Shown here: positions 1-13,042 of the stretch, piece by piece
Layout of the letters: every line of letters starts with the position of its first letter
Numbering within the stretch: the first letter of the stretch is position 1
DNA from: Leucocoprinus leucothites
Taxonomy: Eukaryota; Basidiomycota; Agaricomycetes; Agaricales; Agaricaceae
Assembly: GCA_013368445.1 (NCBI GenBank)
Contig: JAACJO010000005.1
Coordinates: forward strand, 2,728,001-2,792,000
Direction of reading: 5' to 3'
Length of the DNA: 64,000 bases
Translations under genes and position numbers: made by a program
The notes under the pieces: generated by a model
What the model was told of the DNA's origin: nothing
Database searches by the model: none
The model's input: only the letters and a program-made list of their open reading frames with translations

Positions 1-371
1 GCAATCGAGAGAGGGAGAGATGAGATGAGACACGACATCGTAGTAAGGGAAAAACAAGGACGACAAAGCGAAAAGAGGAAAGCAGTAATAATATAAAGAG
101 TGAGAGAGGGTGGTGAGAGACTAAAGGAAGACTAAATACACGATGTGAGAGTTGCAGAACAGATGGGGTAGTTAGATGAGAGTAGAGAGTAGAGAATAGA
201 ATGTCAGTGCAAAAAAAACAAATGCAAGTAAAACTCGATGAATGCATATGGACGACGACGACGAGCGAACTCTTCGTCTTTCCTACAAGGTGAATTGGGT
301 ACGCACAGGCGAAACCCAAAAAGAAAGATATCATGGAGAGGAGAGATAACCGAATCTAGACCGAAATCCAC
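1..371. other. Downstream flank of the first gene, no gene seen
   Basis: Purine-rich sequence dominated by GA and GAGA runs in the first 120 bases, probably the 3' untranslated and flanking region of the minus-strand gene that ends at 372. No coding exon or RNA gene could be supported here. Confidence 0.5.
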
Positions 372-2375
372 TCAATGGTGTCTCGAAATCTTCTCTACAC
401 CAGCTCCGAGGGCCGTCTTCCTCTCCTCCCTCCTCTGCTCCTCATCACTGCTCTCCTCTTCATCTTCCTCGTCTTCCTCCGTCTCAATCTCGGAATCATC
501 CTCCTCATCTAAATCACTTCCACTCTCACTACTCGTCTTCTGATGAACTTGTACGCTACTGAATGGGGTGCAGGCAGTGGAAGAATCATGGTGCATCGTC
601 AGGTCTTTAGAGCCAGCTCGTGAATGACGATGATGGTAATGATGTGCAGGAGCTGGTATATTGACGGCGCGTGTCACATGCTCTGGGTCTTCTCCCGGTG
701 TCGTAGCCAATGGTGTTGTAGCGCATGGCGTAGGGACAGCGGAGGAAGAAGGTACAGGCGTAGACGATGACGAAGGTGTGACAATCAGGGTCGGCGGTGG
801 GGGTAAAGGGAGATTGAGGGTTGGAGTCGAAGCTTTCGGCGTTGGTGCTTGGTTGGCAGGTGTAGCGGTGAACGAGGACGATGACGCTGACTGCGCCGTT
901 CCCGTCGAGTTTGCAGTCCCAGGTCGACTTGCTGTCCGCTCTCTTGGTGTAGCTGAGCCTGGCACCTCGAGGGCTGACTGCGGTGATAGTAGAGACGTTG
1001 ACGGTGCGGCTGGTGGGAACGGCGTTTCAGGGACGGTATCGGCACTCTCAGCCTTTTCCACTGCTTCTCTGTCCGATCTCTCCTTCTCCTCCCTTTCCTT
1101 CTTCTCCTTCTCTCGTTGCTCTCTTCGTTTTTTAATCCAAGCCATGCCACTTCCATCATCTTCATCCTCATCCACTTCCTTTCCCCCAGTTGAAGAAACA
1201 GAATTAGTGTGTAGCCGCTGCCAATGACCATGGGCACCAGAACTCTTGGCATTCTTGACACTACCCATCCCACCGTAGCCCCACTCGACAAAGTCAGGTT
1301 CGTCGTCTCTCGCATTTGCGAAAGGGTTGGCATTGTTTGGGCGAGGTTTGACACCGTAGTACCGACCATTAAGCAGTCGTGTGCCTTTGCGACTGACGGG
1401 GGCACGAGGGCGGGATGACTTGGTGTCTTTTGAGGCTTTTGATTTAGATTGGTAAGACTGAGTGGACGAGGCACGAGTGAGGGGATGACCCCAAGTGGGT
1501 TCTTTGGTGGGATGATTATGGTGGTGGGAATTTGATGATGAGACCGAAGTCCATCTGGAGAGAGACCACCCAGATGAAGGACCAGCCTCATTGTCGCTGG
1601 CCTCCCTTGAGGAAGAGGCGCGGAACAAGTTAATCGTGCCGAGAGTGAGGATTTCTTCGGTAGAGAAATTGCGGCGAGAAAAGGTAAAAGAAGTTGGGGT
1701 GGACGAGCGGTCAATGGAAGGGACAGGGGTCAACGTCGTTGATGAAGAAGGCGATGAGGAGCCTGAGCTGCGCTTGAAGCGGAAGAGGGAAGAGAAGGGA
1801 CGATGTTTGGATGAGGATGAGACGGGAGTGGAGGATGCAGTATGTTCTGAAAGTTTATTTGACACAGCTGTCAGAGGCGAGGATGGACACTGCGTCGAAA
1901 CAGGAGACGGAGGAACAGAGGCATTATCGTATTCACTGGGAGTTGTGAGAGTTATTGATACAGGAGTGGCAGTACCAGGAGTAGAGGAAGTGGATGAAGA
2001 CAAGGATGGTTCAAGCAAGTCACTGTTGCGCTTGCTATCAGAAGATGAAGAGCTGACACTGGCACTCTCCAGCGCTGCAAAATAGTCGTTGCGAGGGTCG
2101 AGCGTGGGTGAGGGTGTTGGGGGAGCAGGGAACTGTGTTGCAAAGCCATCCTGAGGGAACGGGAGCTCGTTTCCATCGTCTGTGATGAGGACGGATCTGC
2201 GGGGGTCGGGGAGAGGCGCAAAGCGAATGCGGCGGTTGGGTGAGCGACTGCCACCCATAGTCATTGTGGTACGCGGAGAGTGTACGGGGGCTTGTATGTA
2301 GGCCGGGTGTTGAAGGAGAATGCTCTGGGGACGTGGATGGCGACGGCCAGAAGGCAGAAGAACAGCAGTGGCCAT
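372..2375 (-). CDS. Ser/Thr/Pro-rich low-complexity protein of unknown function
   Basis: I do not recognise a named family. One uninterrupted 667-codon frame. Near the N-terminus (about residues 40-75) is an ordered-looking stretch with RRIRFAPLPDPRRSVLITDD, which looks like a conserved basic docking motif. Most of the rest is disordered: Ser runs, Thr/Pro blocks, a charged Arg/Glu/Lys helix-prone segment around residues 410-445, and a strongly acidic tail (Glu/Asp runs, about residues 625-650). Such composition suits a regulatory or scaffold protein; that is inference. The start could also be the methionines about 37 codons in (MTMGGSRSP), just before the conserved block. The antisense strand carries several long frames caused by the biased composition; these are taken as shadows. 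The last ~20 residues after the acidic tail are less certain because a 3' intron cannot be excluded. Confidence 0.75.
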   Translation of the reverse strand: MATAVLLPSGRRHPRPQSILLQHPAYIQAPVHSPRTTMTMGGSRSPNRRIRFAPLPDPRRSVLITDDGNELPFPQDGFATQFPAPPTPSPTLDPRNDYFAALESASVSSSSSDSKRNSDLLEPSLSSSTSSTPGTATPVSITLTTPSEYDNASVPPSPVSTQCPSSPLTAVSNKLSEHTASSTPVSSSSKHRPFSSLFRFKRSSGSSSPSSSTTLTPVPSIDRSSTPTSFTFSRRNFSTEEILTLGTINLFRASSSREASDNEAGPSSGWSLSRWTSVSSSNSHHHNHPTKEPTWGHPLTRASSTQSYQSKSKASKDTKSSRPRAPVSRKGTRLLNGRYYGVKPRPNNANPFANARDDEPDFVEWGYGGMGSVKNAKSSGAHGHWQRLHTNSVSSTGGKEVDEDEDDGSGMAWIKKRREQREKEKKEREEKERSDREAVEKAESADTVPETPFPPAAPSTSLLSPQSALEVPGSATPRERTASRPGTANSTGTAQSASSSSFTATPANQAPTPKASTPTLNLPLPPPPTLIVTPSSSSTPVPSSSAVPTPCATTPLATTPGEDPEHVTRAVNIPAPAHHYHHRHSRAGSKDLTMHHDSSTACTPFSSVQVHQKTSSESGSDLDEEDDSEIETEEDEEDEEESSDEEQRREERKTALGAGVEKISRHH

Positions 2376-5300
2376 GGGGGAAGATGGGGGCCAGAGCAGT
2401 CCGCGCCCCGTTTAAACATCTGTTTGCACCTCAGATCCATCACCCGATCCTCATCCGGAGCACAGATCCACAGATCCAAACTCGATCCAAGCCTCTCCGG
2501 GGTCCCCATGCACGTGTCTCACCCTTCGCGACTTTCCGAACGACCCCCCGCCTCTTCCCTCCCATCCGCCCTCCCATACACATCCTCCCTTGGCAGGTAC
2601 CCCGGGCCTTGAGAGCACTTGCGCACTGCCACCTCTACCCAGCGCCGTTCTCACCTCTTTCTGACTCAGCCATCTACAGTACGCGTTGCCCTCCGCCGAG
2701 CTCAATCATGCAACTCTAGATGACGCAACTCCCTCGCCCGGCCTCCGAGATCCGTCAGCGCTAATTCCTCCTCGTCTTCCTCTTCAAGTTCCAGTGTCAG
2801 AAGTCCTCGATACCATAGTCCCGATATTCCCAGAACTCCAGACATCTGTGCGTTTATGGAAACCAACGCACCACACTACTCCAGCAACTACCCCGCATCT
2901 TGACTCTGACGACCCATTGCCAAGCGAACCAAGCTCTGGTTGTTGAGCTAATTACTACTTTCGTATCGCCTACTTTTAACATTCATATGTTTCAATGCTT
3001 CATGGGAACCGATAGGCGAATGCGCGATTTTTTAACCTGTGCGCATATTTACCTCAGAAACATCATAACCTTGGCACTTCGGTTCCGTTGATAAAGTATC
3101 GACGCAATGGAGTCGCTCCCGGGCTCAACAAATCGAGACAGTTGTCTGACAAAACAGAAGCCTAGACGTAGCCAGCTCCTACCAAAACTCCAACTAGCCT
3201 TCGAGTCTCCTTGACATACACCATACCCTCTCCACATACAAGCATCTTATCTTATCCGTCTGCCAACCAATATGTACATGTTCAACCATTGCATGCGCCC
3301 AAGCATGGCTGTGCTTATGACCTCAGTACTCCATTTTGCTATTGGCCACCGCTTACCCTCGAGACGTGCTCACGAGACCTCAAAATGCACACCAAACCCA
3401 ACATTCTCAATCGAGCGACCTCTTCACCCTTTTTCGGATATGTCACGATCAAACACCCCAGTCCCCCAGTCAGCCTTGATCACCCTTTTCTGAATTCCAA
3501 CAGCACAGCCGTTTTGGCTGCACGTAGGGTATATATGGTGAATAGATTGTGTCTCCATTTCTCGTTGACAGTCCACTCCTCCTTTCGTCCACAACTTGCA
3601 GTTATTTGTTTACATATTAGACATTTTAAACGCTTGCCAAGCTCTTCTTTTACTGTCTTGGCACACATATATGACTCAAATTACGGCTCGAAAATCCTAG
3701 ACATACAGCGGTCACCGGATCTTGAACCACTGTACAACGTCAAACTTGTCAACTCGACTCATTGAATTTCAGTTTCTAGTGGCTGAGAGAAAAGCAGAGA
3801 ACTCTCCAGAAGCTTCTCGCGGTTCTCTAAGCGTCATCCTACCAAATAAATTAAAATCCCATCATACCCTGACATTTGCTTACTCCAAAATTCCGGTCTC
3901 AGCGGTGTGAACACGAACAAACATAAAACCGCCAGTTATGTACTAGCATACATATCCTTGGCTTTTTCTGTATCCCGCGACAAACATCAAGTTATCATAA
4001 AAAGAGGAACGTCGTCTCATTAAGCTTTGATATATGGACCAGCACCTAGGGTTCTAGTGGTTCCTAGAAATTCTAATCTCCCCTTGTTTGATTAGTTTCC
4101 TTACCATGTCCCATATCGATTGAGGAGATGCCAAGAACTCCAAGCCAAGTCGCCGCTGCGGCGCCTCTTGCTGCATACCGAAAGTGCTCTGTGATCAATA
4201 GTGTAAACTTGGACTCACCCCACATCGAGTATCACCATCAAAGGACGCGTTGTCGGTTCTTGATACGAAACTTCATCGGAACGTCCTAATTGCGAGTCTT
4301 CCGCGTACAACGCGCCGCTTGGTGGCTCGGGGCGAACTTTGACTTACTGGGTGATGACAACAGCCTGAAAGAATCGAACATGACGACAATAAAACATCCA
4401 GTTTTCTGTGGCTGGCTGGAGGTTGTGGCATTGATCATCGGTTGTCCCGAATGACCAGGTGGCACTAACCTACTACTGGAAAGTTGCCAATTCCTGCCAG
4501 TGGCTGGTTTGACATAAACTCACCGGTAGTGGCCGGGATAATCAACGAGAACGGATGGCCTGATTTCCGAGGAGGAGACACATTCCGTGTGGCATTTCTC
4601 GTTACCGAAGATGGGAACACCCGCAATCCGCTGGACGCTCGCTTGGAGAAGAATGTCCTAATGAGTACTCGAACGCTCAGCTCTGAAGCCAAGGTCTCTA
4701 TGTCCGCACACCAGCAACATATTAAGCCACAGGTATGATCGCAGTCCACCACTCTTGCTCGTCCTTGAAATTCGGGGCTCCTTGGCTGCGGTGGGCCTGT
4801 CAAATGCTCAGCGTCCCTTTTGGAGCGCTCGATGGTGGCTGAAAGAACGACACACTGTAGTGCTCGATACCTCAATCGAGGAAAACATACCCGAAATAAA
4901 GGTGGAATTGGATTCACTTTCGTCAATGGAAAGGTAAACCTGGTGATCATGATGACGGCAGTGGCATTTAGAAGCTTACCAACTACTCATCCCTCAAGTA
5001 TCCAGCGGGAGCATTTATTCAGAAGTTCCGGCGTTGAGAATGACCTCGAAGGTTCGGCAAAATTCGAAACATGACATGTCCATAGGTTTGAAAGCATTAA
5101 GTCGCCAAAACATACGTTCCTGATGAATAAATCCGCAATTATATTAGACTCGAATACCCGGTTGTAGTCCTTGTCATGTGAGTACACTGAATGACCTGTG
5201 GCTTATTGCCCCCAGGCTCGGCTAACCGCGGAGATCATACCTTTCACAGTGCGGGGTAATAGAGATATATAACTTCTCCTACCAAGAACATCTGCCACAC

Positions 5301-8300
5301 AAACTCTCGGTCACAGTACTGAATGTGGCTTGCTCCTCCAGGGCCAGTCAACAGTGACAACACATCAACAGGACAATGCGACATGATAGGGGAATAACGA
5401 CGTATCTAGTTAAAAGCCTCCTCCAAAGAGAGGCTCGAGTGCCTGGCCCTTCACGCGGCGCGTCGCTTTATCGCCTCCACGCACTTAAGCGATGTCCAAA
5501 GTCCGTTTCGAGGCGATAGGCGTTGTAAAATAATGAACGTCCCAAAACTGATTCGAGGCCCCCCTTTCCCCTAATAGCGCTTACCCCGCAGACCATATAC
5601 ATCTGTCAATTTGTTATAACAACAAATTGGCAAGTGTTTGTTCGCGGTACCTTTTTTGGGCGCTGAAAGGAGGGAAGGCGGCCTCGGTAGTGGAGTTCCA
5701 TTCTGGGGTGCACCCCTCCTTTTTTCCTGAATGCGTGATCACCCAGTGCGCCTGAGAATGATGTAATGGAAATAGGCATGGAAGGTCTTGAGTCGGGGGG
5801 AGGTAAGTGCTGATTGTCCACAAATAGAGTTGATCGTGTGAGTAGGGGTTGCTAATGGAAGGGGGGACTTGAACGACAAGGGTGCTGCTGTTAAAGATGG
5901 ACATTCACTGATTCTAGTCATTGGCCCGCTAGTTCCCTTCTGATTGAGAGATGATCAGTATGTCTTGGCTCTGATCATGATAATAAATGACACATGGACG
6001 GAGAGAGAGAAGGTTAGTAGCCTTCCTCGACGAACAGAGGATTTCTCATCTATCTATCCATCGCTCAACTTGCCCGGGAGCAAAAGTGTGTCGGAAGTAC
6101 CGGTACTGTTCCCGGACACATGAGAAAACATCACACGGAAATGAGTAGAAATAAACTTACACTGTTCGTATGCGGTCTTGCCAAGGAAATTCATGTCGAC
6201 GGGCTATTCAGACTGTTCCCGGGATGGTAAAGGAATAGGTAGATCTTCAGCACAAAACCTGTTGTGACATGCCATACAAGCATACATATGGATAGGGGTC
6301 ATTACCTACAACAGCATGTTACAGAGAAGTGTAGTAGATCAGAACGTGCCCATCTAATCAGATGTCACTTATATACTGAGTTACCTGTAGTACCCCAGAA
6401 TGCACCTGCAGCGAATCTTGACATAAATGATTCATTTGAGAGATCGGCATGAGGATAGGAGACGATCCGTGTTCCGAACATGCTCAAAGATTTACCCCCT
6501 TATTTTACTACTGAGTACTGAATGAATGACTCGCCGGAAGATCATACTACTCCCCCACTTCTTGATGACAGGAAAGAATTTGAAGTGGTGTGACTCCACA
6601 ACAGGGACACAGATCGGCGCTGTCAGAACCTACTTGAATTGCTTCCATGGCTAGTATTTTCCCAACCTCCCATCTATTGTATCCTCTGGCTTCTACGCCG
6701 CTACCGATAAGCGTAGCGTTGTACTCCACGAGGGAAACCATCATCGTTCTAGTTCTCGTGAATAGAAACAATAGGAAATTACCAAAAACGCTAGCAAGAT
6801 ATCTATCAGTAATTCGAGATCAAAGTTTGAGTGTTAGAGGACGTTGAAGAAGAAAGAGTAGCCCAGGTGAGTCAGTGCAAGTGTTAAAGCGCCTCCGGAT
6901 GATGTCATGACACTTGCTCGGTAGCCAGTGGGCGGCTGACACGGCTGAGCCCATTAATTCGAGTATATCGGACTCTAACAAGAACCTTACATAGGCCGTC
7001 CCGCGTTGCTCGCCTCACGGCCTCAATAATCAAAAAGTTAATTTTAGAATGCCTTCGCTTTGTGATACTTCGAAGCCTGAATGGGTTCCTAGCTTTTGCA
7101 CTACAAGGGACTAATTGTTTATCAGAGTTGGCTTCTTTGCTCCCAACCTTTTCTTGGGCAAATGGGCTCGAACGAAAATTTCATGGCAGCTTTAACCCCC
7201 TCTCGTTAACGGAGACTTGGAGTAAAAGTGCGAAAATCTACCTTCGATAACTTTACGCTCGCCATTCTCTCGAACGTGGCTAATGGCGCTTGGGTGGATA
7301 TGTGTTGTTTTACGACGACAAGCCCCTGACTCGAGGAACCACTTCGGGCGTGCTTTCTCTTTTCACACCTAGCCTCCTCACCAATACCGATGGGAGCTAC
7401 TCAGGGTCTTTGCACACGTATCGGCACGGATATTTTTTCTATTAGCTTCAAACTGGTCGCCCTGATTATGTGTGCCAGGAGTTTGTGAGCATGCCGTTAC
7501 ACCTGGAACATGTGCGAGTCGGTTGCGTTCCAGTCGTAAGTAAGAATATCTCGACTTACGACCGTGTGTCAGCATATCAAAATAAGCACCCATAAACCTT
7601 CCCAATGGCACCCTTCTGCTAGCTAGGGAGATACCCGTCAACGGGATCACTGGAGGACTATGATGTATTGTTGGCAACAGAGCATCAAGATATCACGGAG
7701 GTAGATACGCCCGGACTCAATGAGCGCTCCATTCCCATCGAGGCTCGCTGATCTACTTTCAGGGAGGAAAGTTCCAATCTTATCGGTTCCAAGCGACGTC
7801 CATCGCCGATTTGTGGATATGTCGTGGAAGGTCATCAACATATCGTGGCTTGTTCACGGCATACACCCTAATTGTATCTAAGAGACCGCTTTCACCGAAA
7901 GTAAGTCACCTGTTACATGTCTAATGGCTTTTAAAAAAAGATGATTTTACTCCTCCCCGACTTCGACCCAGGGGCGTCAACGGACAGAGCCACCTAAGGC
8001 CAGAAAGCATCATAACATGACCTTTATTTCGCCCTCACGGAGCATGTGCGATAGGTCGGTCAAAGGGACAGAACATACAACACTGGTCACGCAGAATACG
8101 TCATTTGGCGCGTCTGCGCTTGATAATGAAAGTGAAGAGACAGTTTAATTTGTGGAACAAGCTCCGCTGCTGATGCTCCGAATCGCACCTCAAAATTACT
8201 GTATCATTTAGTATTCAACCCGGGACTGTCTCCAATACTTCCAATTGTTGGATTGATGCTCTGCTAGGGTATACCATACCCTAGATCAAGCTGACCGAAA

Positions 8301-11300
8301 GCTTCGTAAGTAGCAGTGGTATTCTCGATGCTCACCAAATATATCATAAGATGGGCCTTAACCCTTGCTGATTAGACCAAACATACTCGCATCATTTCTG
8401 TCTCTCCGATCTGCATCACACGCCGGGAGCCAGCTTGGTCAAAAAATCCCTGTTGGTATCCGTTGCCTCAGTCGGCAAGATTTCTGCCGGCGGTCGAGTG
8501 TGTCAGAGAGTATATGTACCTATTGGTGGTACATGTATACCCATGGGTCCTGACGGCCATCAGAGTCTCCTGGAGTCTAAGCTTGGCGAGCTGAAATTTT
8601 TTGTGCCAAGAAATGTTGTGACAAACGTTTGACTGTGATATTCGGTGGTTGTGAGTAGGTATATAAGCTACGTTCACTCACCCGCTGACAAGCAAAAAAA
8701 AATTCTTCAGGTGTTTACATATACGAATGTCGTATTGGCTTAATACCGTCGTGGCAACAGCGCCACTGTGATAAGCATCTTTAAAACAGCCAACCATGAG
8801 GCACAATGGGAACGTTTCTATGAATCCGTATGTCTGATATTAGGAAGCTACCTGAAGCTCAGTCCTTGAAAATCCTTGTAGACAAGAATACATCATATAT
8901 CCCTGCCCCGTTTGTAATTCAGCTTTCCCGAACATGACGCGGCGAAGAAGATGAGGAGCCAGGGTCCTGAGCAAAAACGCATCTCCAATCAGGGAAGACA
9001 CTCATAATATTCCGATCGCGCATTCCCCCCTTGACTGCACGATGCAGATCTTCCAAAGTGGGCTCAGGGCGGCCACCATGAATAATGACGACCACACTGG
9101 CCGTAAACGATCCCTCCGTCCTAGCAGCGACTTGCTCGCGTGTGAATGTATACGTTCCGACCTCCTCCGGAAAAAGGCTAAAATAATCTGCGATCGACCC
9201 CCTTGAAAAACATTTTACCTTCAATAGCCTTCAATACAAGTGATGCTGGTACCGGTTTTGTTGGCAGAGCTTCAGGGGAGGAGAGGAATGAGTTGTTCGT
9301 ATTGATTACTTGCTGATAACCCTTAAGCTTGATTGTAGCAAGAAAGATTTTTTTTAAAACCTGATATGGTGGAACGCGGCAACACGGGATGTGCGCCTAC
9401 TTACTGTTTGAGGATTGGAGGAAGGGGTGACGTTGCGCTCCGATCAGCCATCGTGCGACTGCCTCCAGTGCGAAATTGCAATGTTATCGCCGATCGCAGC
9501 ATTAGACTTCATGACACGGGGTGATCTTCGATTTGCCACATTAGTAAAACTTAGATGCAAATCGAACGCATATCCTTGAAGCACCACGAGGAACGCTGGT
9601 TAAAGAGCCGAAGAAATGCCTGAAGTATCGCATTAATCCAAATTATATACATATAAAATAGCAACCTGCCTATCAGTATTGGGTTCGGGAGAGATGACAT
9701 TGAGGATGAGAATGAGCACACCAAAAACTGGCACTTGTCCTGCCTGCATAGACCAAGGGAGGTGTGCAATCACATAATCTGATGTTAGACAAGACAAAGG
9801 AACCAGCTACATGATGTTCGCTGTACAGCGAGAGGTCTTCCTGCTTTCACTATCACAAAATACTGCTATCTTATTTGGCCCGTGAAGATATCGACGAGAA
9901 GGTGAGGTGAGGTGACTTAGCCTACAGATCCAAATCAACTTGTCGCACGCTAAACACAATGCTGACTAAGCACCACTGGGTTGGTAGGCACGGGCTTGCC
10001 GCCGCCTGGTTCTGGCCTATGGGCTCTTACCACTTATATTCATCCTTTTTCTGAAGAAAGTGCGAAAGAAGATACTTGTATTTCGGACGACCGGTACATT
10101 CACCCATTATCGGATACTACCACTCGTTACAGTTGGGATTGGCTACGTCGATGTAGAAGCACGAGGGAGTGAATGACTGTCTTCGAGTTTTTCCCATAGG
10201 TCAGTGCCGTAGATATCAACCCAATCGCGCTACTACAAGTAAACATTTTCCGCCGATACGCCACAAGATATGAGTTATTTCTGCTGATCGCAATCACCAC
10301 GAATCCACCGCCGGAAGAGTATCTGAACCTTGTTCTGAATTCAGAAGCAAAATGTCAACGTCCCCGATGTGGTCCTGCTTGTAAGCTCGAAAGCCTGATG
10401 TATATCATGATCACGGGCCAGAGGTAGGATACACAGAAGACCAAGGAAGACAATAAAAGTATCCCCCGGGTGTTAGTCTCTTAAGAAACTTGAGAGGAGC
10501 ATCATCCCGTGCCGTCCCACCAGAAATAACTGGTGTGGACCTAGCGAGGTGGCGTATCGATAAAAATGTTTGTATTCATGCCTCAGATTGTCTGCTTTAC
10601 CTATCATCCCCTGGGCCTCTCAGAGAGCTAGAAGCGGATACGATATATTTACTCAACCTGTCATGGTATTCCTGTATTTCTTCTGTTCACGAGCTCAGGC
10701 TCAAACTAGTCACGGGCCTAAAGAAAGACCAAAAGAATGAGTATGTTTATATACTCCTCCCTCTGCATTGTAAGTCACCATGTATTACTTGTCCTCGCAC
10801 TACCGTCCGTCCCATATACCCAAGTTGTATCATAACCCCATCGTGTCCACCGAACCTTCAGGTGCTCAAGTTTGGAGTTTGGAGTTCAACGAGAGACTGA
10901 GTTAATTCGGGCACGAGATTCTGGGTGTGAAATACTACTCGTCGATCATCCCTTGTTTCGTGTTGCACGACGTTGATTCTGGCGTTATTTTCTTGAGAGG
11001 TGAAGGTACCGGCAAAACGGCGAAGATCTATTAATAACTTGTAGTCGTGTTATTAATAGCAATGTCAAGGACCTGATGGTTCACTTGCTGGTATTTGTAA
11101 TTGTTCACGCGTCTTCACACGTAGTTTTAACGGTGGAAACACGGGAAACGCCACTTCAATAGTTATGTTGGTACCTTAAAGGTGATGAATCAATTGAGTG
11201 GAGAAACTGCTCTAGGGAACTAAAGGCGTGGACTTAGTCACTGATTGAGGGATTCCGACGGAGAGTAAATAATAGTGTTAACGGGTCTGCACGATGAAAA

Positions 11301-12238
11301 CCTTTACTCTAATACATGTACTATCGCTGTAGAAACTCGTAACCCCTCCAGTGCCTGGCTAATCTCTGGACCATCTCATTTTCTAGCTTGAGATTTTTGA
11401 GAATCCACCAGCGATGGATACTATTTCAGAGGCCATCTCGAGTGCATGTGCCACGCATTTAAGAGAGAATATTCTAGATTTCTAGACCACAAGTAACCAG
11501 TGTTAAAACGCAGTGATGCGCGCAATGACCTGGATTATATTTGAGCGAGTTACAGAGAGGGGGGAAATTATCACACTCCACGAAGCGGGTCGATGTTACC
11601 TTCCAATTTACTCAAAATATACGCCGTTTTCTCAGAGTGGAGACTTGATCAGGATATTCTTTCGGGCTAGTATAATATTCTTGCTAAGCCTCTTTCTGAT
11701 ATGTAAGTGGTTGTATTTTGTGACAGAATTTTACCAACATTATTCCGCAATATATGTCACGAGTTCTGCCAACGGAAGCGGTGGGTAGTTTTCGCTGAGA
11801 TGCAGTATTGTGACCTCATGCCCGTTTTGGGTGAGATTCACCCTTTCGGAACCGTCGCTTGAGTTCTACCTAGGACCCCAAGCGACTGCCCTTGGGACCT
11901 ACCCCACAATCCGACGACCATTTCTCATGTGTGAGAATGAGATCGACGGCGGTGGCCATTGGTATATCCGAGGTAATGCCTACGCTTGATGACTTTTTGC
12001 GTCTTGTGATGCATGCTTATATTCTCCTGGGATTTTGGAACTGAGGCGCCGTAACGCCCAGTCGCCGGTATGATCGTTCCCTCAAGATTTTATTGATCTC
12101 GCGTGCGTGGACCGGTAAACTCAAGACAACCTTCTTGCTCTCCTGCTCTCTCTTTCGAATCACAGCAACTACTGTTGACGTCATGGGAGTCCAATATCCT
12201 GCCAGGCTCCAGCTCAAAGCCATCAACTCACCGAATCT
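2376..12238. other. Gene-poor 9.9-kb tract
   Basis: Only short frames (under about 165 codons) that lack recognisable motifs, consistent splice partners or coding-like composition. The first ~350 bases are GC-rich and probably hold the promoter of the minus-strand gene ending at 372. The one stretch that reads like real protein is the isolated minus frame at 8919-9224, listed separately. I saw no terminal inverted repeats, reverse transcriptase or transposase motifs, but heavily decayed elements could not be detected by eye. Confidence 0.5.
8919..9224 (-). pseudogene. Isolated coding-like exon or gene relic, unknown function
   Basis: A 101-codon frame with balanced, globular-looking composition unlike its surroundings: a segment containing VGTYTFTREQVAAR, then a hydrophobic strand ASVVVIIHGGRPEPTLEDLH, then MRDRNIMSVFPDW and an abrupt Ser-rich end. 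It lies alone in the gene-poor tract; I found no convincing flanking exon, so it may be a remnant of a larger gene, an unrecognised small gene, or chance. I do not recognise the family and claim no function. Confidence 0.3.
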
Positions 12239-13042
12239 CTATAACTCTCCGTAAGCTTCCGTGCCAGTCTCAGCTTCAGCACCCTCCACAGCGCCGTCCA
12301 ACGGAACGTCCTCAGCGTGCAATGTCTTGCTTTCGTCGGCCTTCGACTTGATTCTTGGCCGCCTTTTCTTCTCCGCCATTACAAAGGACAGCACAACGAG
12401 CTCTATGTCGACTGAGCAAGGATTTATGCGCAAAGCAGATCGTTCCTGGCCGGCAAAGACACCCTCTTCTGAGAACCATCGCACCTGCTGCGCGATCTCC
12501 TCTCCTGTGCTACACTGTGTTAACTATCCATATCGAGGGAGCAGAGGCCTTCAGATCATCTTGTGTCAGAGAATACATGACGATACGCTTACCGTCCATC
12601 CTAGACTCTTCTGATACTTCCAGCGATACTCAGCACCGTCATTCCCGGTGAAATACCTGGATCTGGACCCCGGATATTAGCGAGGAAATTTGAAAAATCC
12701 GAGCTGAGCAGTGACATCATCAAAGAGCAGGAAAGACACATACGAGGCATCAAACCTTCCCTTCCGATGCAGAAACAGGCTTGCGTCGAAGCCTTGACTT
12801 TCGTTATCTCGGTTTGGATATGCGGCACCTTCCAGCAGTGAACTTGCGACTATAGTAGCTTTCTTTCCCCTTGCAGTGCGAATTTCTGCCAGAAGGCCAT
12901 CCTCCAGATTTTCGGAAGGTCGCTGCAGATATGTCACCGAGCCTTCCGGAGAGCTCATCGTGGTTACTCGAAAGTGGGCAGTTCCATTGGCCGAAACGAA
13001 CGTCGTGTTCTCAGGGTTATCCGGGACAAGATACAGATTCAT
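12239..13042 (-). CDS. DUF6593-like small basidiomycete protein
   Basis: Three exons: 12744-13042, 12593-12656 and 12239-12514, joined by GT-AG introns of 87 and 78 bases; phases close to 212 residues. The N-terminal half begins MNLYLVPDNPENTTF, the second exon supplies FTGNDGAEYRWKY, and the third continues with a Glu/Ser segment, LRINPC and a hydrophobic strand IELVVLSFVMAEKKRR. This order (N-terminal sandwich, G-x-D-G-x-E-Y-R-W-K motif, closing hydrophobic strand followed by basic residues) is how I remember the DUF6593 family, which is expanded in mushrooms and has no known biochemical function. The acidic, Ala/Glu-rich C-terminus (about 30 residues) is extra. It sits 329 bases downstream of the SCAP stop on the same strand, with its own presumed promoter. 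Family call is from memory of motifs, not a search. Confidence 0.8.

Noticed and set aside
661..1714. Long frames on both strands inside the first gene
   Set aside because: They are opposite or shifted readings of a Ser/Thr/Pro low-complexity gene; composition alone keeps them open.
4465..4950. 161-codon minus frame and overlapping plus frames
   Set aside because: Two strands are open at once, no motif, no splice partners; may be chance. Left in the gene-poor tract.
5440..5600. GC-rich segment with partial inverted motifs (GCGATAGGCG-like)
   Set aside because: The matches are short and imperfect; no target-site duplication, so a miniature transposon cannot be claimed.
10490..10900. 136-codon plus frame
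   Set aside because: Composition is erratic (many Cys, Tyr, Ser) and no recognisable domain or flanking exon was found.
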